From assembly GCA_037176725.1 (NCBI GenBank), contig JAZBRS010000049.1, forward strand, positions 18,928,001 through 18,992,000: a stretch of DNA of 64,000 bases, read 5' to 3'. The notes under the pieces are model-generated. The model worked only from the letters and a program-made list of their open reading frames with translations, did no database searches and had not been told where the DNA came from. Origin of the DNA: Posidonia oceanica (Eukaryota > Streptophyta > Magnoliopsida > Alismatales > Posidoniaceae). The position numbers were made by a program, and so were the translations under genes. Numbering within the stretch: the stretch's first letter is position 1; every line of letters begins with the position of its first letter. This document shows, piece after piece, positions 51,229 to 63,500 of this stretch.

Positions 51229-53342
51229 ATGTCATAATACCACAGGTTGCCATCGTCATTTACTTCTGTAGCTCCTTGGTAACAGACCTCTGTGCACATT
51301 AAGCTTTCTTGGTTTAGTTCCTCTCTGAGTTTTTGAACCCTTTCGGTGGCAGACTCCACTATTGGTGCGCCGATTATTCGCACTATGATGGATTGCTTGT
51401 CTGTCTCTAAGTTGAAGGAGAGTGATGATGCCACTGAGGCCAATGAATCAGCCAGGATGTTGTTGCTTCTATGTGCGTGCACATACATAACCCTGTCAAA
51501 TTTCTTCAGTAAGGCTTTAGCTAGGTTGCGGTATTCCTACAATTTTGGTGAGAGGGTCTTGTATTTGTTGAGGACTTGCCGTATGACAAGCTGTGAGTCC
51601 CCAACTACTTTTAGTCTTCTTGCCCCTAGAATGAGTGCCTCGTATTCTGCAATGTTATTACTCGCTGAGAAGAGTAGTTGGGCTGCAGTGGGGAGAACAA
51701 TACCCTCCGGAGTGAGGAGTGTTGCCCCTATCCCGGCGCTCTGTGAATTAAGCGCTCCATCGAAATGGAGGGTCCATTCTCTGATGAGTGGCATGACACT
51801 ACTGATTACCAGTATTTCCTCGTCTGGGAAATCTGTTGATATTGGCTGATACTCTGACGTAGGTAGCCCGACGAGTTGATCCGCGATAGCTTGCCCCTTG
51901 ATCGCTTTCTGAGTGATGAACTGCAACTCAAACTCAGTAAGGAGCATTTGCCATCGTGCTAGCCTTCTGGACAATGCTGGTTTCTCGAACATGTACTTGA
52001 TAGGGTCCATCTTGGCTAAGTAGCAGACTTTGTGTGCCAAAAAGTAGTGCCTGAGCTTCTGTGAGGCCCATACTAAAGCTAGGCAATGTCTCTCGATCTG
52101 GGAGTACTTCCTCTCGTATTCAATGAACGTTCTACTGAGGTAATAAACCACTTTCACCTTCCTCCTAGTCTCATCATGTTGTGCAAGGATGACACCCACC
52201 GAGTTGTCAGTAATGGCCAAGTAGAGTAGCAATGGCCTCTCAGGGACTGGAGCAGTCAATACTGGGGGGTTGAGGAGGTAGAGTTTTAGCTCATCAAAGG
52301 CCTTCTGACAGGTATAATCCCATTTGAATTTCGTGCTGCCTTTTAAGAGCTCATAGAATGGTCTACACTTTTCAGCATGCTGAGAGATGAATCTGCGGAT
52401 AAACTGTAGCCTCCCTATGAGTCCTCTGAGCTCCTTGATATTCTTTGGTGGTGGCATGGCTATTATGGTTTTAGCTTTGGTGGGATCAACTTCTATGCCC
52501 CTCTTGCTCACTATGAAGCCGAGTAGCTTTCTGGCAGTGACCCCGAAGACACACTTCTTGGGGTTCATTCTGAGATTGTATTGGTCTGCTGTTCGGAGTA
52601 CTCTTTCTAGTGCTTCAAAGTGTCCCTCTCTTGTTTTTGACTTTACTAACAAATCATCCACATAGCACTCCAAGCAATCATGTATCATGTCGTGAAAGAT
52701 TGGCATCATAGCCCTCTGATAAGTGGCTCCGGTGTTCTTTAATCCAAACGGCATGACTACATAGCAGTAGGTCCCCCATGGAGTGGTAAATGAGGTTTTC
52801 TCCTGATCTTCTTCTGCGAGTTTAATCTGGTTGTAACCGGAGAAACCGTACATGAATGAGAGCATCTCATGGCCTGTAGTGTTGTCTATGAGGATGTCTA
52901 TATGTGGAAGAGGGAAATTATCTTTTGGGCATGCTTCATTGAGGTTCCTGTAGTCGATGCACACGTGCAATTTGCCATCTTTCTTCATCACTGGAACTAT
53001 GTTGGCAATCCACTCTGGATACACCACAACTCTGATGAACTTTGCCTTGTGTAGCTTGTCTATCTCTTCTTTGACTTTTAGAGCGAGGTCTGGGCGTAGA
53101 CGCCAGAGCTTTTGCTTCGCTGTCTTAGTGCCTGGTTTGAGAGGGAGCCTGTGCTCCACCAGTAGTGAATCAAGCCCAGGCATTTCTCCGTAGGAGAAGG
53201 CCAGTACCTTCACATATTTTTTGAGTAGTTTTTCCATTCTGGTCCATTCACCTGAGTTGAGGGCAGAGCTTATTTGAACTGGTCTTGGATCATCTTCAGT
53301 GCCCAGATTGACTTCTTCTGTTTCTTCAGCAGCAGCCTTGGT
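51229..53342 (-). pseudogene. pol: Broken RT and RNase H region of element C
   Basis: RT lies at about 53170-52430 with YVDD (ECYVDDLLVKS) near 52660. The Ty3-type RNase H follows (about 52260-51870), with LYLAITDNS in place of the usual Asp-containing motif. An archaeal-type RNase H starts near 51775 (LHFDGALNS), has AEYEA and VVGDSQLV, and continues past an in-frame TAG at 51537 to ILADSLA near 51460. It appears shortened between AEYEALILGA and RRLKVVGD. The frame runs on to 51229, where the B LTR cuts it before integrase. A TAG at 53343 separates it from the upstream part in the same frame. Confidence 0.88.
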
Positions 53343-55300
53343 CTACTCATTGTATTTCTCCATCATTCCTTTGAACATGGCAAGGTCTACCGATTCTTCA
53401 TCTAGGTCCTCTTCTGTATCCACCAACTCGAAGAGTTCATAGTTTCCTGTGTTTTTGCTGGTAATGTTTGACACTTCTTCGACCAGGAAGATGGCATGCG
53501 ACGTGGCTAGCTCCCGTGGTAATGCCGTGGTATAGTGACATACTCTGACAGTTTGGGTGATCGACTCCTTCCTGTTCCGGCCTGCACACTTAGTAGAGTG
53601 ATTATATACTTTTTGTGAGGACACGGTGGTGGTTAGGCCATCCTTGCCTTGCCCTCGTCTACCTTCCCCACTACTAACTAAACTAGGAAGTAAATTGCCG
53701 AAAAGTAAATCATGCGAAAACAAAATGCAGGAAATAAATGTGGGAAAGAAATTATTTACAAGAGTAGGAGGTTTGACCCTAAGTTTGTCTACGCTGTGGA
53801 GGCAGTTCGCCATCGGGCGTTCAGTCTGTGGCCCCGGCCCCTTCTTGCTTTGAGGGGCAAGGCTGTAGGTTGTTGAAGAGACAGGTGAGCTCACAAACGG
53901 GGTCGGAGCCTTCTGCTTCCGTGCCTTCAGTGGAGGTTCCAGAGGAGTCACTTGCTTGGATGTCCGGAGGTAAGAGAGTTTAGTCTGTGACCCCGGCCCC
54001 TTCTTGCTTTGAGGGGCAAGGCCATAGGTTGTTGAAGAGATAGGTGAGTTTGCAGACAGGGTCGGAGTCTTCTGCTTCCGTGCCTTCAGTGGAGGTTCCA
54101 GAGGAGTCGCTTGCTTGGATGTCTGGAGGTAAGGGAGCTTCTGGGAATGCAAGGAGAGCTGCAGGGACCTCTTTTGTGCAAGAGGTTGATGCTTCTCCCT
54201 CGGGCTTCGTCAGAGCGTTGAGGATGGCTGGAATTTCTTCTAGATAGTGAGAAGGAGTTGATGCCGTCTCGGGATCTGTAAGAGTGCCGAGGATGATGGG
54301 CTTAGAGGCTTCTTCAAGGTGGTGAGAAGAAGTTGTAGCTATTGTTGTTGCTGGGAGGTTGGGAACTGTGTCTGACACTTGCTTGTCGTGCACTTGTAGC
54401 CCGACTGATATGAAGTGGTTGGCAAGTGACCATACTAGAGGTTTGCTTGGATCTGGATGCCTAAGGTACCCTAGCCCGGTACGACTGTGCTCCTCAGGCG
54501 TTTCGAGCGCATCTCTCATTCCTTGCTCTTGGCGGCCAAGTCCTTTCCCCGGGGTGTACCCTATCTTGAGGAGAATCTCCCAAGGCCTTATCATGTGGTC
54601 GGAGTAATCGTATTGATTCATATCAATACTTTGGGGAGCAAAGACTTTCCTGATATTGTTTATGGCCTTGCCAGTCGGGTCCTTGACCAATGGTGATGGC
54701 GTGGTAGTTGGGACCATCACTAGGTGGGCTTCTGCTTCTACTGGCTCGTCTCCTAGTATTTTGATGATCTTCCCTTGGTAAGGGAACTTCATGCATTGGT
54801 GGCGCGGGGAGGTGACTGCCTTGATCTCTTCGATCCATTGGCGCCCTAGGATGAGTTGATATGAGATTGGGGCATCGACTATTATCAGTTCTGTTTCTAT
54901 TTAGAGAGGGCCAATGGTAACACTGACGGTGATCTTCCCCAAGGCTGCTTTCTTATTATTGTCGTACCCTGATACAATTAAGGTTGCTGGGCATAATTGA
55001 GACTCTGTTAGCCTAATTAACTGCAGGGTTTCTAGGGAGCATACATTTAGAGTTGCCCTTGTATCCACAAGCACACCACAAAGTTTATAATTGTTCATTA
55101 CAATGGTAACACTTAATGGTAGAGTTCTTCTTTTAGGAGGAGCTAGCTCGGAATCAGTGAAGAAGACCGTAGGCTCTATGAACACGGCAGCGGCAGTGGC
55201 TGCCAGAGTTTCAGCGGGTATGTCCTCCGGTACTTGGGCTTTCTTCAATACCTCCATCAGGATATCTCGGTGCTTCTCTGAGGCCCTGATCAGCTCGTAG
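53343..55300 (-). pseudogene. Second protease-like domain and G-patch region of element C
   Basis: In a frame shifted from gag, a retropepsin-like domain (YKLCGVLVDTRATLNVCSL near 55110-55060, then QLILGRQWIEE near 54850) is followed by a G-patch-like segment at 54466-54561 (GYTPGKGLGRQEQG, then GLGY). The active site has Asp-Thr-Arg where Asp-Thr-Gly is needed, so it is dead or a fossil. A TAG falls at 54901. Beyond 53980 the frame meets stops, and the frame leading to RT (53343-54152) takes over, with an acidic stretch near 53400-53440. This is the second of two protease-like domains in C. Confidence 0.7.
53820..54140. repeat. 159-bp tandem duplication in element C
   Basis: Two copies start at about 53820 and 53979 (cagtctgtg or tagtctgtga, then ccccggccccttcttgc). 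The unit length is a multiple of three, so the peptide repeats in frame (LPPDIQASDSSGTSTEG). A few differences show it is not very recent. Confidence 0.85.
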
Positions 55301-55355
55301 ATAGAGATCTTCGCTTGTGTGCTCCTGAGCTGCTCCAGGATGTTGAAGGTGCCTT

Positions 55356-56360
55356 CTATCCTCCGTGGTATGTGGAACTCTTGGTGAGGTAGAGAAACGG
55401 CTCGTTCTGCATCAGGTGGAGGCAGTGCGACAAGATCCGCCCTATTCTTGTGATGGGGGCTTGCTGAGCTTGGTTGTGTTTTCCCTTGGCGTAGCCGGAC
55501 TTAAGCAGAGACAGAGGTCTTCTGAGGAGAGACTCCCCCTGATTTATGGGCAGCTGAGATGAGCTTAACAGTGCAGGCCTCTGGACCTGGGTATACCCTT
55601 GGGTGGCTTGAACATCTGTCAACTGCTGGAATCCTTGGATGCTTGGGGTTTCATCGTCCCAGTCATCGATGCAGCCGCCTGTGCCATTTGGTGATGGGTC
55701 TCCCATGTGAAATCCTACCAGATAGGGTCTCCAAATCATTTCCAGGGTTGTTTCATGGTCTGCCTTGATGGTGATCATCTCTCCTTGGAATTTGAACTTT
55801 AATAGCTGGTGTGTCGGGGATGCGACTGCACATATTTCTACCAACCAAGTTCTTCCCAAGATTAATGGTTCTGCCAGTTCGCACTCCACCATCATGACCT
55901 TGGTAATGCTGGTGAGGGGGCTGATGGTAATTACTAGTTGAACCATCCCTATCACCTCTGTCTGACTATTATCAAAGCCCTTACAGAAGATCTTCTCCTT
56001 GGTGATCTCTTCTTCTTCGATGTCTAGGTAGTCGAGTGTGTTCAGAGAGCACGCACTGCGACTAGCCCTTGTGTCTACAGGTATGCCAGGGAGGAGGTAA
56101 CTGTTGACCTCTACAGTGATCACTAAGGGCCAGAGCTATTTCTCTGGAGTGGGTAGTTCCGAGTCCTTGAAGACTATATTCCTCCACTCATATTCTTTGA
56201 TGATCTTTTGGGCTAGTTCCAAGGGATTTGTCCCGCCATTCTGCTCTTGGAATTGACCTTCTCCTGGGAGGAAATTGAAGCACCTGAGGAGCTCTAGGTC
56301 ATTTGCCTCACTTTCTTTGTCTTGTACTGCCTCTATTGGGAATTCCCATTCTATGGATCC
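55356..56360 (-). pseudogene. First protease-like domain of element C
   Basis: In the gag frame and downstream of it, after a TAG near 56136, lies a retropepsin-like fold pattern: ITVEVNSYLLPGIPVDTRAS, ACSLNTLDYL, then LILGRTWLVE near 55855. The motif reads Asp-Thr-Arg as in the second domain. It ends at a stop at 55356. The layout and spacing match the second domain at 55300-54780, so C carries two tandem protease-like domains where A carries one. Confidence 0.65.
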
Positions 56361-58427
56361 CTATTCAGAGCATACCTCGACCTCATTACTTTCCACAACG
56401 AAGGAAGCCAGCCCCGACTCTGATTCAAGTAGGCAAATGGACACGGTCTCGGCCTCTGGTGGACTGTCTTCTGCCTCAAGGTGCGCCACTGGGTGATTGG
56501 GTAGAGGGTTCTGGTGTATCTGCAACTTGTGTTGTCTCATCCTGGCCTCTTTTAACCTGTCTTTGAGGGCTGACCACATTATTTCTCTCCTGTCATTTAG
56601 ATCAAATATTCTGTCTTTTAACACATAACATTCCTCAAGTGTGTGCCCATTTTTCTAGTGATATGCACAGTACTTGGACATGTTTGTGTTGGGAGCGTTT
56701 GGCTTTGGCATTGGGAGTTGTAAGTCCCCACTTTCGACTAGCATTCTGAAGCTGTCTGGGATTGTCTCTGGAAGTGGTGGGTAGCTCTGTCTTCTTGGTC
56801 CTCTAGGTGCCTGTGGAGGAGGAACATTGTGGTAGTCCCTCTGCCCTTGCGGTGGTGCTTTGTATTGATTACCGCTTTGCCCTTGTTGAGCATGTATTGG
56901 GGAGTTAGAGTGCTGGGTTTGGAACTGTTGGAATGGCTGCCCCTGCTGTTCCATTTGATATTGAGGCTGCTAGAAGTGTTGCCCTTTCCATCCCCTTTGA
57001 TTCTGCGTGGTTAGCTGTGCCATGCTGCCAGTGACACCCTCTATTGTATGCCCCGCAGTCTTCTTCCGGTTCTTTGCTTCGAGCTCCAGGAATGGTAGCT
57101 CTTCTCTGTTTCGCATTACCTTGGCGGCCCGTTCATATAACTGTGGATAGGTGCGGAAGTCACCTACCAACAGTCCAGCCCTGAGTGCTTCTGTGGTATT
57201 TCTTGCAATTATCTCCATGGCTTGGCCTTCGGGTATGTAGCACTCTGACCAGGCGGCCATGTCCCTCCATCGGCTAGCGAAGGTGACGAAGTCCTCATTT
57301 GGCCTCATCCTCTCAGCTGTGAGGTCACCTGCAGTGGGTTTGTGTGGCACCTGGTGACTATACTGGTTTAGAAAATTTTCCTCAATTATCCTAAAATCCT
57401 GCAGATCATAGGAAGTCAGGATGTCAAACCACTTTAAAGCTTCTCCCTCAAGCATCTTGAAGAAGAGGTATGCAGTGAGCCCGGCATCGTAACGGTACGG
57501 CAGAGTATCCATAGTGAAGGCAGCTATGTGGTTCCTAGGATCCTCTGTTCCATTATACCTCCTCATCTTTGGCATTTTAAACCCTAGGGGAAGGGCAAAA
57601 TGAGGGAACTTGGAGATGTCGTAGCCGATGGGTGTCTTTGAAGTAACTCCGGCCTCTGTTAGCGCTTCGGTGATCATCCTTTTGAGATCTGTCCCTGGTG
57701 CCGTGTATTGCCCCTGGCTCGGGTGCTGGTGTGTCTGTGGGAATGGTGGTAATGATGGGTTATGTTGCGGGGGAAAGACGGATGATTGGGGTCGTGTAGG
57801 GTAGTATGGTGTGTTACTAGGAGGTTGCTGTGGATGGAAGAATGATGATGGAAGCGAAGTGGGGTAGTATTGCGTATTAGCGGGAGGTTGTGGTATATAT
57901 GGGGTTGTATATGGCAGAGTTGGATGGATATAAGGGTAGGTGGGCACCGTGTGGTACGGTGGATAGGAACCTTGGTTAGGGAAGGCAGGGTTTGGTATGG
58001 CATGCATATAGACTGGTGTATGGAATAGGTGGTTGTGGTGTTCTTGGAGGGTGGAGGTTTGCGGGCTTGTATGCGTGAAGTGTTGTTGCGCCAGGGATTG
58101 CCGGACCTCGTAGGCCTCGTCCTCAGTTGGATAGGAGGTAGTCACGATAGGAGGCACGACATTGGAAGTTGTCTCGGGCTGTGTGAACTCGGGCGGGACG
58201 TTCCTTGTTTGGGATTGATCCGCCTCCCTTCCTTCTTCATTTGTATCAGTGTGGTAATCGAAGGGGATGGAGACATGTAGGAATCTTCGCAGGCCAGTGG
58301 CTCGTGGGAAGCTAGGGGTTCCTGGCCCTTTCGTCTGTGATGTTGAGCCTTTGATGAAATATCCATCTGGGCCTAGGCTTTGCTGCACCATGGAGGTAGA
58401 GGTAGAAGACGTGCTCATGTGCTCCAT
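56361..58427 (-). pseudogene. gag: Gag of element C with in-frame stops
   Basis: The ATG is at 58425-58427 (MEHMSTSS). A Pro/Tyr/His/Gln-rich N-terminal part runs to about 57670. The capsid-like core lies at about 57600-57050 (GFKMPKMRRYNGTEDPRNHI, ALKWFDIL, FLNQYSHQ, RPNEDFVTFASRWRDMA). A TAG at 56970 follows HF. The same frame continues through a Gln-rich linker to the knuckle CAYH-stop-KNGHTLEEC at about 56665-56625, where another TAG replaces one spacer residue, and on to a third TAG at 56361. The stops look like point changes in one long frame. The knuckle is again CX2HX4HX4C. Confidence 0.85.
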
Positions 58428-59835
58428 TTTTTTCTTTCTTTCTCTTTTCTTTTTTCCCTTTTTTTTTTCTCTTTTCTTTTTTTGTTTTTTTTTTCTTTTC
58501 TATTACAAACTATTATAGACTATTGAAGAGAAAGAAATTACAGACTTGATACACTAATTAATACAGACTCGATGGAATAAAGGGAAAACAAACAGGAAAA
58601 GAAACGGTCTGTGCCTGCAATCCTATGAATAGTAAAGATGAATTCAATCCCTGCAAGCAAGGCACTGAAACGTAGCGCTTTTTCTTCCTGTAGTCGCCTA
58701 TAAATCAGGCGACCCAACAAGCCGCTGGTTCAACGGGCGGCACCGCAAGGTGCCTTCTGAACAGGCGGCTCAGAGCCTGTTCTTCCAGTAAACCAAGTCT
58801 GTCTTGGACAAACCGCGCAACACAGGAAAATTAAAAAGAAACAGGTTCCAAACAGTGCGTTGTTTCTACTTGTTCAAGTGTTTAATCAATGGATTAATTA
58901 GTTAAACCTAGGTGTGTGTCACAAGTCATTGGGATTTTCTTTCTTTCTTTTTTACTCACAGGTACTCCCCTTTGATCTTCTTTAGGGTCCACCAAGAGGA
59001 CCTAGATGGGGGGCTTGTCTTCCACCAAGAGGGCCTAGATGGGGGGCTTGTCTCTCTAAAGAGGGACCCTCCACCTAGGATTCTATCCTTAGGCTCGGCA
59101 CATAACAAAACACAAAATAGGAAATAAACACGAAATATTAAAGTATAAAGTATCTACCAAGTTTTAATACTGACTCAAGGAGAAAAGGGAGTCAATAATA
59201 ACACTTGGGACACCTTGAGATCTTGATCTAACTATTGCAATTAACACTGAGTATGGGAGAGCGACTTGCACTGGCCCGAGTTCGCTCAGGTTAGTTGTTC
59301 TAGCTAGAGGAAGACTTCCTCAAGGAACATTAACTTTAATACGAAACAATTAGTTTCCACCTTAAGGGTAGAGACAAACAAATCTAAAAACTGTTAAAAA
59401 ACAGGAAACTAGGACATAGTGGACAGGAATAATTATTTTTTTTCAATTTCTTTTATGCAACTGCAGATCCAAAAATACAACACAGATTACAAAAAAACAA
59501 AGATTTGCAATGAAAAAAAAACGGACTGGGTGGAGTCGCTTGTGGAAATGGCACCTTTGTCCGTCACCCTCTAGAGGTGCGGCTAAGACAGACGCTCCTC
59601 GGACAGGCGGCTCGCAGCCACGGTCTTCTGACCTTAGTAAAACAGTCCCAGCTATTGGAGCTTTGGGTTTTACTGATGTTCGAAAATAGAAAAAAACGAG
59701 GATAAGGGTTTGGGGTGCCGTGAAAACCTAAACGCATGGTTCCCAAACTGAAAACTACACTTAGATCTATGAAAATAAAAGGGGAAAGGAGGGAAGAAAC
59801 TCACTTACGTAGCACGGGGGTTGGCTAAAGCCGAG
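58428..59835 (-). other. Untranslated leader of element C
   Basis: It starts just before gag with a pyrimidine run on the plus strand (58430-58502), purine on the transcript. A tandem pair of about 38 bp (ccaccaagagg, cctagatggggggcttgtc) lies at 58988-59062. The rest is AT-rich, without genes. Similar cggcggctc phrases occur near 58770 and 59605. Confidence 0.65.
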
Positions 59836-59856
59836 TCCCACCGTGATCGCCAATTT
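59836..59856 (-). other. Probable primer-binding site of element C
   Basis: On the minus strand, ttggcgatcacggtggga follows the LTR end ctaca by a few bases. Only tggcga agrees with the tRNA-Arg-type PBS of A and B, so a different tRNA or decay is possible. Confidence 0.5.
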
Positions 59857-59857
59857 C

Positions 59858-60596
59858 TGTAGATGGGGATTGGGGGGTGTTTTAAGAAGATGTCGGCGCC
59901 TCCACGTACGTTGTCAACCTTGTTGTGATCACCACTCGCCTTTGGGTAGACAAGACACCTAGGGGGAGATTATGCAGATGCGGGTCCTCGGACCACTAGA
60001 TCGACAGCTGGATGTCGTCTAGCGGCTCCCTCGTGTTACGTAAGCTCTTTCCTTCCCTTCAAAACAAAATGACATAGATCTAGATTAGTTCAAGTGTAGT
60101 AGTCAGCAACAGAAGTAAACGAAACAACATGACTAAAAAAAAAACAATACTAACCGAGGGTTGTTCCCTGCATGCATATGCTATGGGTCCTAGGCTAAGG
60201 AAAGTAAAAATGCGATGAAAAATTAGATTAGAGGAAGATACTCCCTTTCACCCTTATGCTGAATGCAATGAAGTTGAAAGGAGGCACGGTCAAAGCTCCG
60301 GCTTAGCTAGTGATACTGGAATGAAGATGGGAATTGGGTTTCCCTCTTCTGAAAGGTGGGAGATAGGGCTTCTGGGTTGAAGGCTCTAGCTCTGAAAGGT
60401 GGAGACTTACCACTGACAGGGTGATTCCTCTCCTGGAAATTCCTCTCTCAAAAATTCCGACCCTCAAACCACTAGCCTAGGAGGTCTATTTATAGACTCT
60501 AGGGGGGTGAGGACGGTTGGAGTTCAGAAAATTCTAGAAAAAGTGGCAATTAGGGTTAGTCGCCGGTTGAGTTGGCGACTAAGGCTAGCAACCGCC
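59858..60596 (-). mobile_element. 5' LTR of element C (3' part)
   Basis: On the minus strand the LTR ends ccccatctaca at 59858. The upstream limit is not reached because an A-like LTR (E) begins at 60597. A TATA-type tataaatag lies at 60486-60494. A perfect 9-bp inverted repeat (ttagtcgcc/ggcgactaa) lies at 60556-60582 upstream of it. Confidence 0.7.
60486..60494 (-). promoter_or_regulatory. TATA box of element C LTR
   Basis: The minus strand reads gtctataaatagacc. Its place, about 630 bp before the LTR end, and the GC-containing flanks fit an RNA polymerase II core promoter. Transcription would start near 60455. Confidence 0.6.
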
Positions 60597-63500
60597 TTTT
60601 GACACCCCATTTTGACAGGCTGATTTAGTGGAATCCTTCTGGTGGCTTCTGAACCCAAACCTAAACCCAAAACCACATCCTTCTTTTCAAATCAGACCCA
60701 AAACCAAACCTAGAATCACACCCATTTCCTAAACCCAAAAACCACCCAAAAACCATAGGAAAACCCATCCTTCCTAATCTAGAAAACCCTCCAAAAAACC
60801 CTTAGAATTTCAAACCAAAACTACTCCCAAAAACTCTAGAAAACCTAGGTAAAACTACCCTTTTTCTACACCCAAAACCCTTCCAAAACCCCACTTCAAA
60901 CCCTAGGTTAAACACTAGAAACTCTAGGTCACACCCTCATCCAAATCCCACTTCATTTCCAAGCCTCTAACCCCTTCATCTCTCCAAATTATCCTTTTCT
61001 CTCTCCAAAATTATTCTTTTCTCTCTCCTCTCTATCCTCCTTTTCATTCTCCTTCTTTTCCTTCCCTTCTCTCTCCTTTTCTTGCTTGGCAGTGGGCCCA
61101 CCTTGTGCATCTTTCCTTCCTATATTTTATCTGTATTTTTATTTTATTTTTATGTTACCTCTTGATTTTCTAATATTTAATTTCCTTCTTCCCCTCTCTT
61201 TCTTCTTTCTTTCTCCATTTCTTTCTTTTCTTCTTCCTCTCCTTTTCCTTTTCCTTTCTTCCACTAAACCTTTAAAACTCTAATCAAAAAGGAAAACAAA
61301 AGAGAAACAAACCAAAACCTTAAAAAGGAAAAAAAAAAAAACTTGAACAAACAATTAAAAGGAAAATCCAACTAAAAGCAATTAAAAAAAAAACTAAGAG
61401 TGCAATCTAAAAAATACAAAACAAACAAAAAGGAAATGCTATTAAAAACAAAAGAAAAATGTAATCAAAACAAACAAAAAGAAAGAACCCTTTTAAAAAT
61501 AGCAACAAATCAAAAGCAAATCCTAGAAAAAAGAAACAATTAAAAACCCTGGGATAAGTAATTAAAAAACAATAAACAAATCTGAGGAAACAATTAAAAC
61601 TTAAAACAATTTAAAAGACCTAATTAAAAAGAAAAGAAAGGAAAAACTTAACAAGAAAAAGCATAACTTAAAAACAATTAAAAAACTTAACAAACATTTA
61701 AAACAAAATTAAAAAAAGAACAATTTAAAGAAAAACTTAAGAAAAATCATAAAAACTTAAAACAAAAACAAAAACTCCTCCTAACCTTAATTAATTAAAA
61801 AAGCAATCCTTTAAAAACCTAATTAAAAATCCTAACCTAAAAACAACTACTTTAAAATATTTTCAAATCTTTTTTATTTCATTTTAATTTTCTTCTTTCT
61901 TTTCTTCCTTTCCTTTTTTCTTTCTTTCTTTCTCTTTCCTTTTCTTTCTTAATTTTCTTTTCCTTCTTTCGTCCAGTCTAGCCCACTCTTGCAACCTCCT
62001 CCTCTCCTTCCCTTCTTTTCTTTTTTTTTTCTTTCTTTCTTTTCCCGTGAGCCCGGCCCACTCCTGACCTGCTTCCTCCTCCTTCCCTCCTTTCCTCCTT
62101 CTTCCTTCTTCTTCTGCTTCTTCTTCTTCTCTTGCGAGGCTGCAACAGCATTCCCTCCTAGTTTTGAAATCAAAATCTCCCCCTCCATCCAATCGATCCA
62201 CAGCACCTCCCTTCTCTCAGCTCTCTCAGCCCTTTCTTCAGTAGCATTAACTCCTGTCGTCTCGCCAGTCGCAGCCATCAGCTGCAGTTCTTCGTGTCGG
62301 TGGAATTTCAGATCCACAGCTCGCGTCGCTCAACCCATTCCAGCTCTGATAAAGCCAACCCTTCTCCTTTCCTCGACCACCTTTTGCCATCCAGAGAGAG
62401 CACCAGAGAGAGCGTGAGAGCCAGAGCAATTCCCTCTCCTTCCCTCTGCCAAAAATTCAGCAACTTCCCTCTCCTAACAGACCCCTCCACAGGCCTCCAA
62501 ATCCCTCCAAAATCCTTCCCCAAACCTCACCCACATCCAGCAATCCCTTTCCACCTCTTTCACGACCATTCCCAACCCAGAAACCCCCTGAACACCTGAA
62601 ATCCCTCCACATAACCCATCACCTTCCACTTCAAAATTCCTGAATCCACAGACCTCCAATCCATCCCAAAATCCTTCGTTCAACTCACTGAAATCCCACC
62701 TTCTCAGACCACCCGGCCTTCAACCCAGCAACCCACCACCATTCCGACAACCCACCACAAACACCTACCCAGTTTTCTGTCCAAAAATCAACACACCAAC
62801 AAACTCCCTTTCCAGACCTCCACAGCCCAATTCAACCCTCCAGCAACCTTCACCAGACACCCAGCTGTCCACCAGTACCCTCCATTCAGCCCAAGGAGCG
62901 ACAGAATCCTCCCCCCACCTCCAGCAGTCTCTATTGAACCTAAAAATCCCATTTCTTCTGCCGGCCTGCAAAACTTGCGCCCGAGCATCCAGGGAGCACC
63001 GGAGCAGTGCCTGGAGTCGATCCAGATCCTCGCGAGCTGCTGGGGACGCCTGCACCAGTCAGACCACCACCGCCGACCTCTGTTGAAGCTGCTGACGTCA
63101 GGGGAGCATTTCAGACGTCGAAATAGGTACCCACCTCCACCCATAGCCTAGATTTCTTCTTCTCTTGCTCCCCGACCCATTAGACTAGGGTTCCAGTTCC
63201 TGTCGCCCGAAGTCAACTCCGCCGCTGACCTGTCTTCTCCGGCGAGCCTCTGTGCTCGAATCGTTGCTCCGGCCCCCAAATCCCTCGCCGTCGATCCCCC
63301 GAGCATTGTGGAGCCTCCAGCAATGCAATCTTGCCCTCCGTTTCCACTGCCGATGCCTCCTTCCTTCGGTCTACTTCTAGAAGCTTTGCAGAACTCCGCC
63401 GCCCTCTCCGGTCAACTCCAGCACCCGTCATGGCGCGACGACGCGTCTTCGGCCTCTGTGCACCTCCGGCGCACCTCCTCAGCCCGTCAGCACCGGCCCA

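Larger units (their letters stand above)
51229..60596 (-). mobile_element. Element C: older Tat-like retrotransposon, minus strand, left part outside window
   Basis: Read on the minus strand: a partial 5' LTR (60596-59858), leader, gag, protease region, RT and two RNases H, ending abruptly at 51229 where B is inserted. Integrase and the 3' LTR are absent and should continue on the far side of B. Nearly all in-frame stops are TAG. The frame changes at least twice in the protease region, so C cannot work on its own. Confidence 0.88.
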
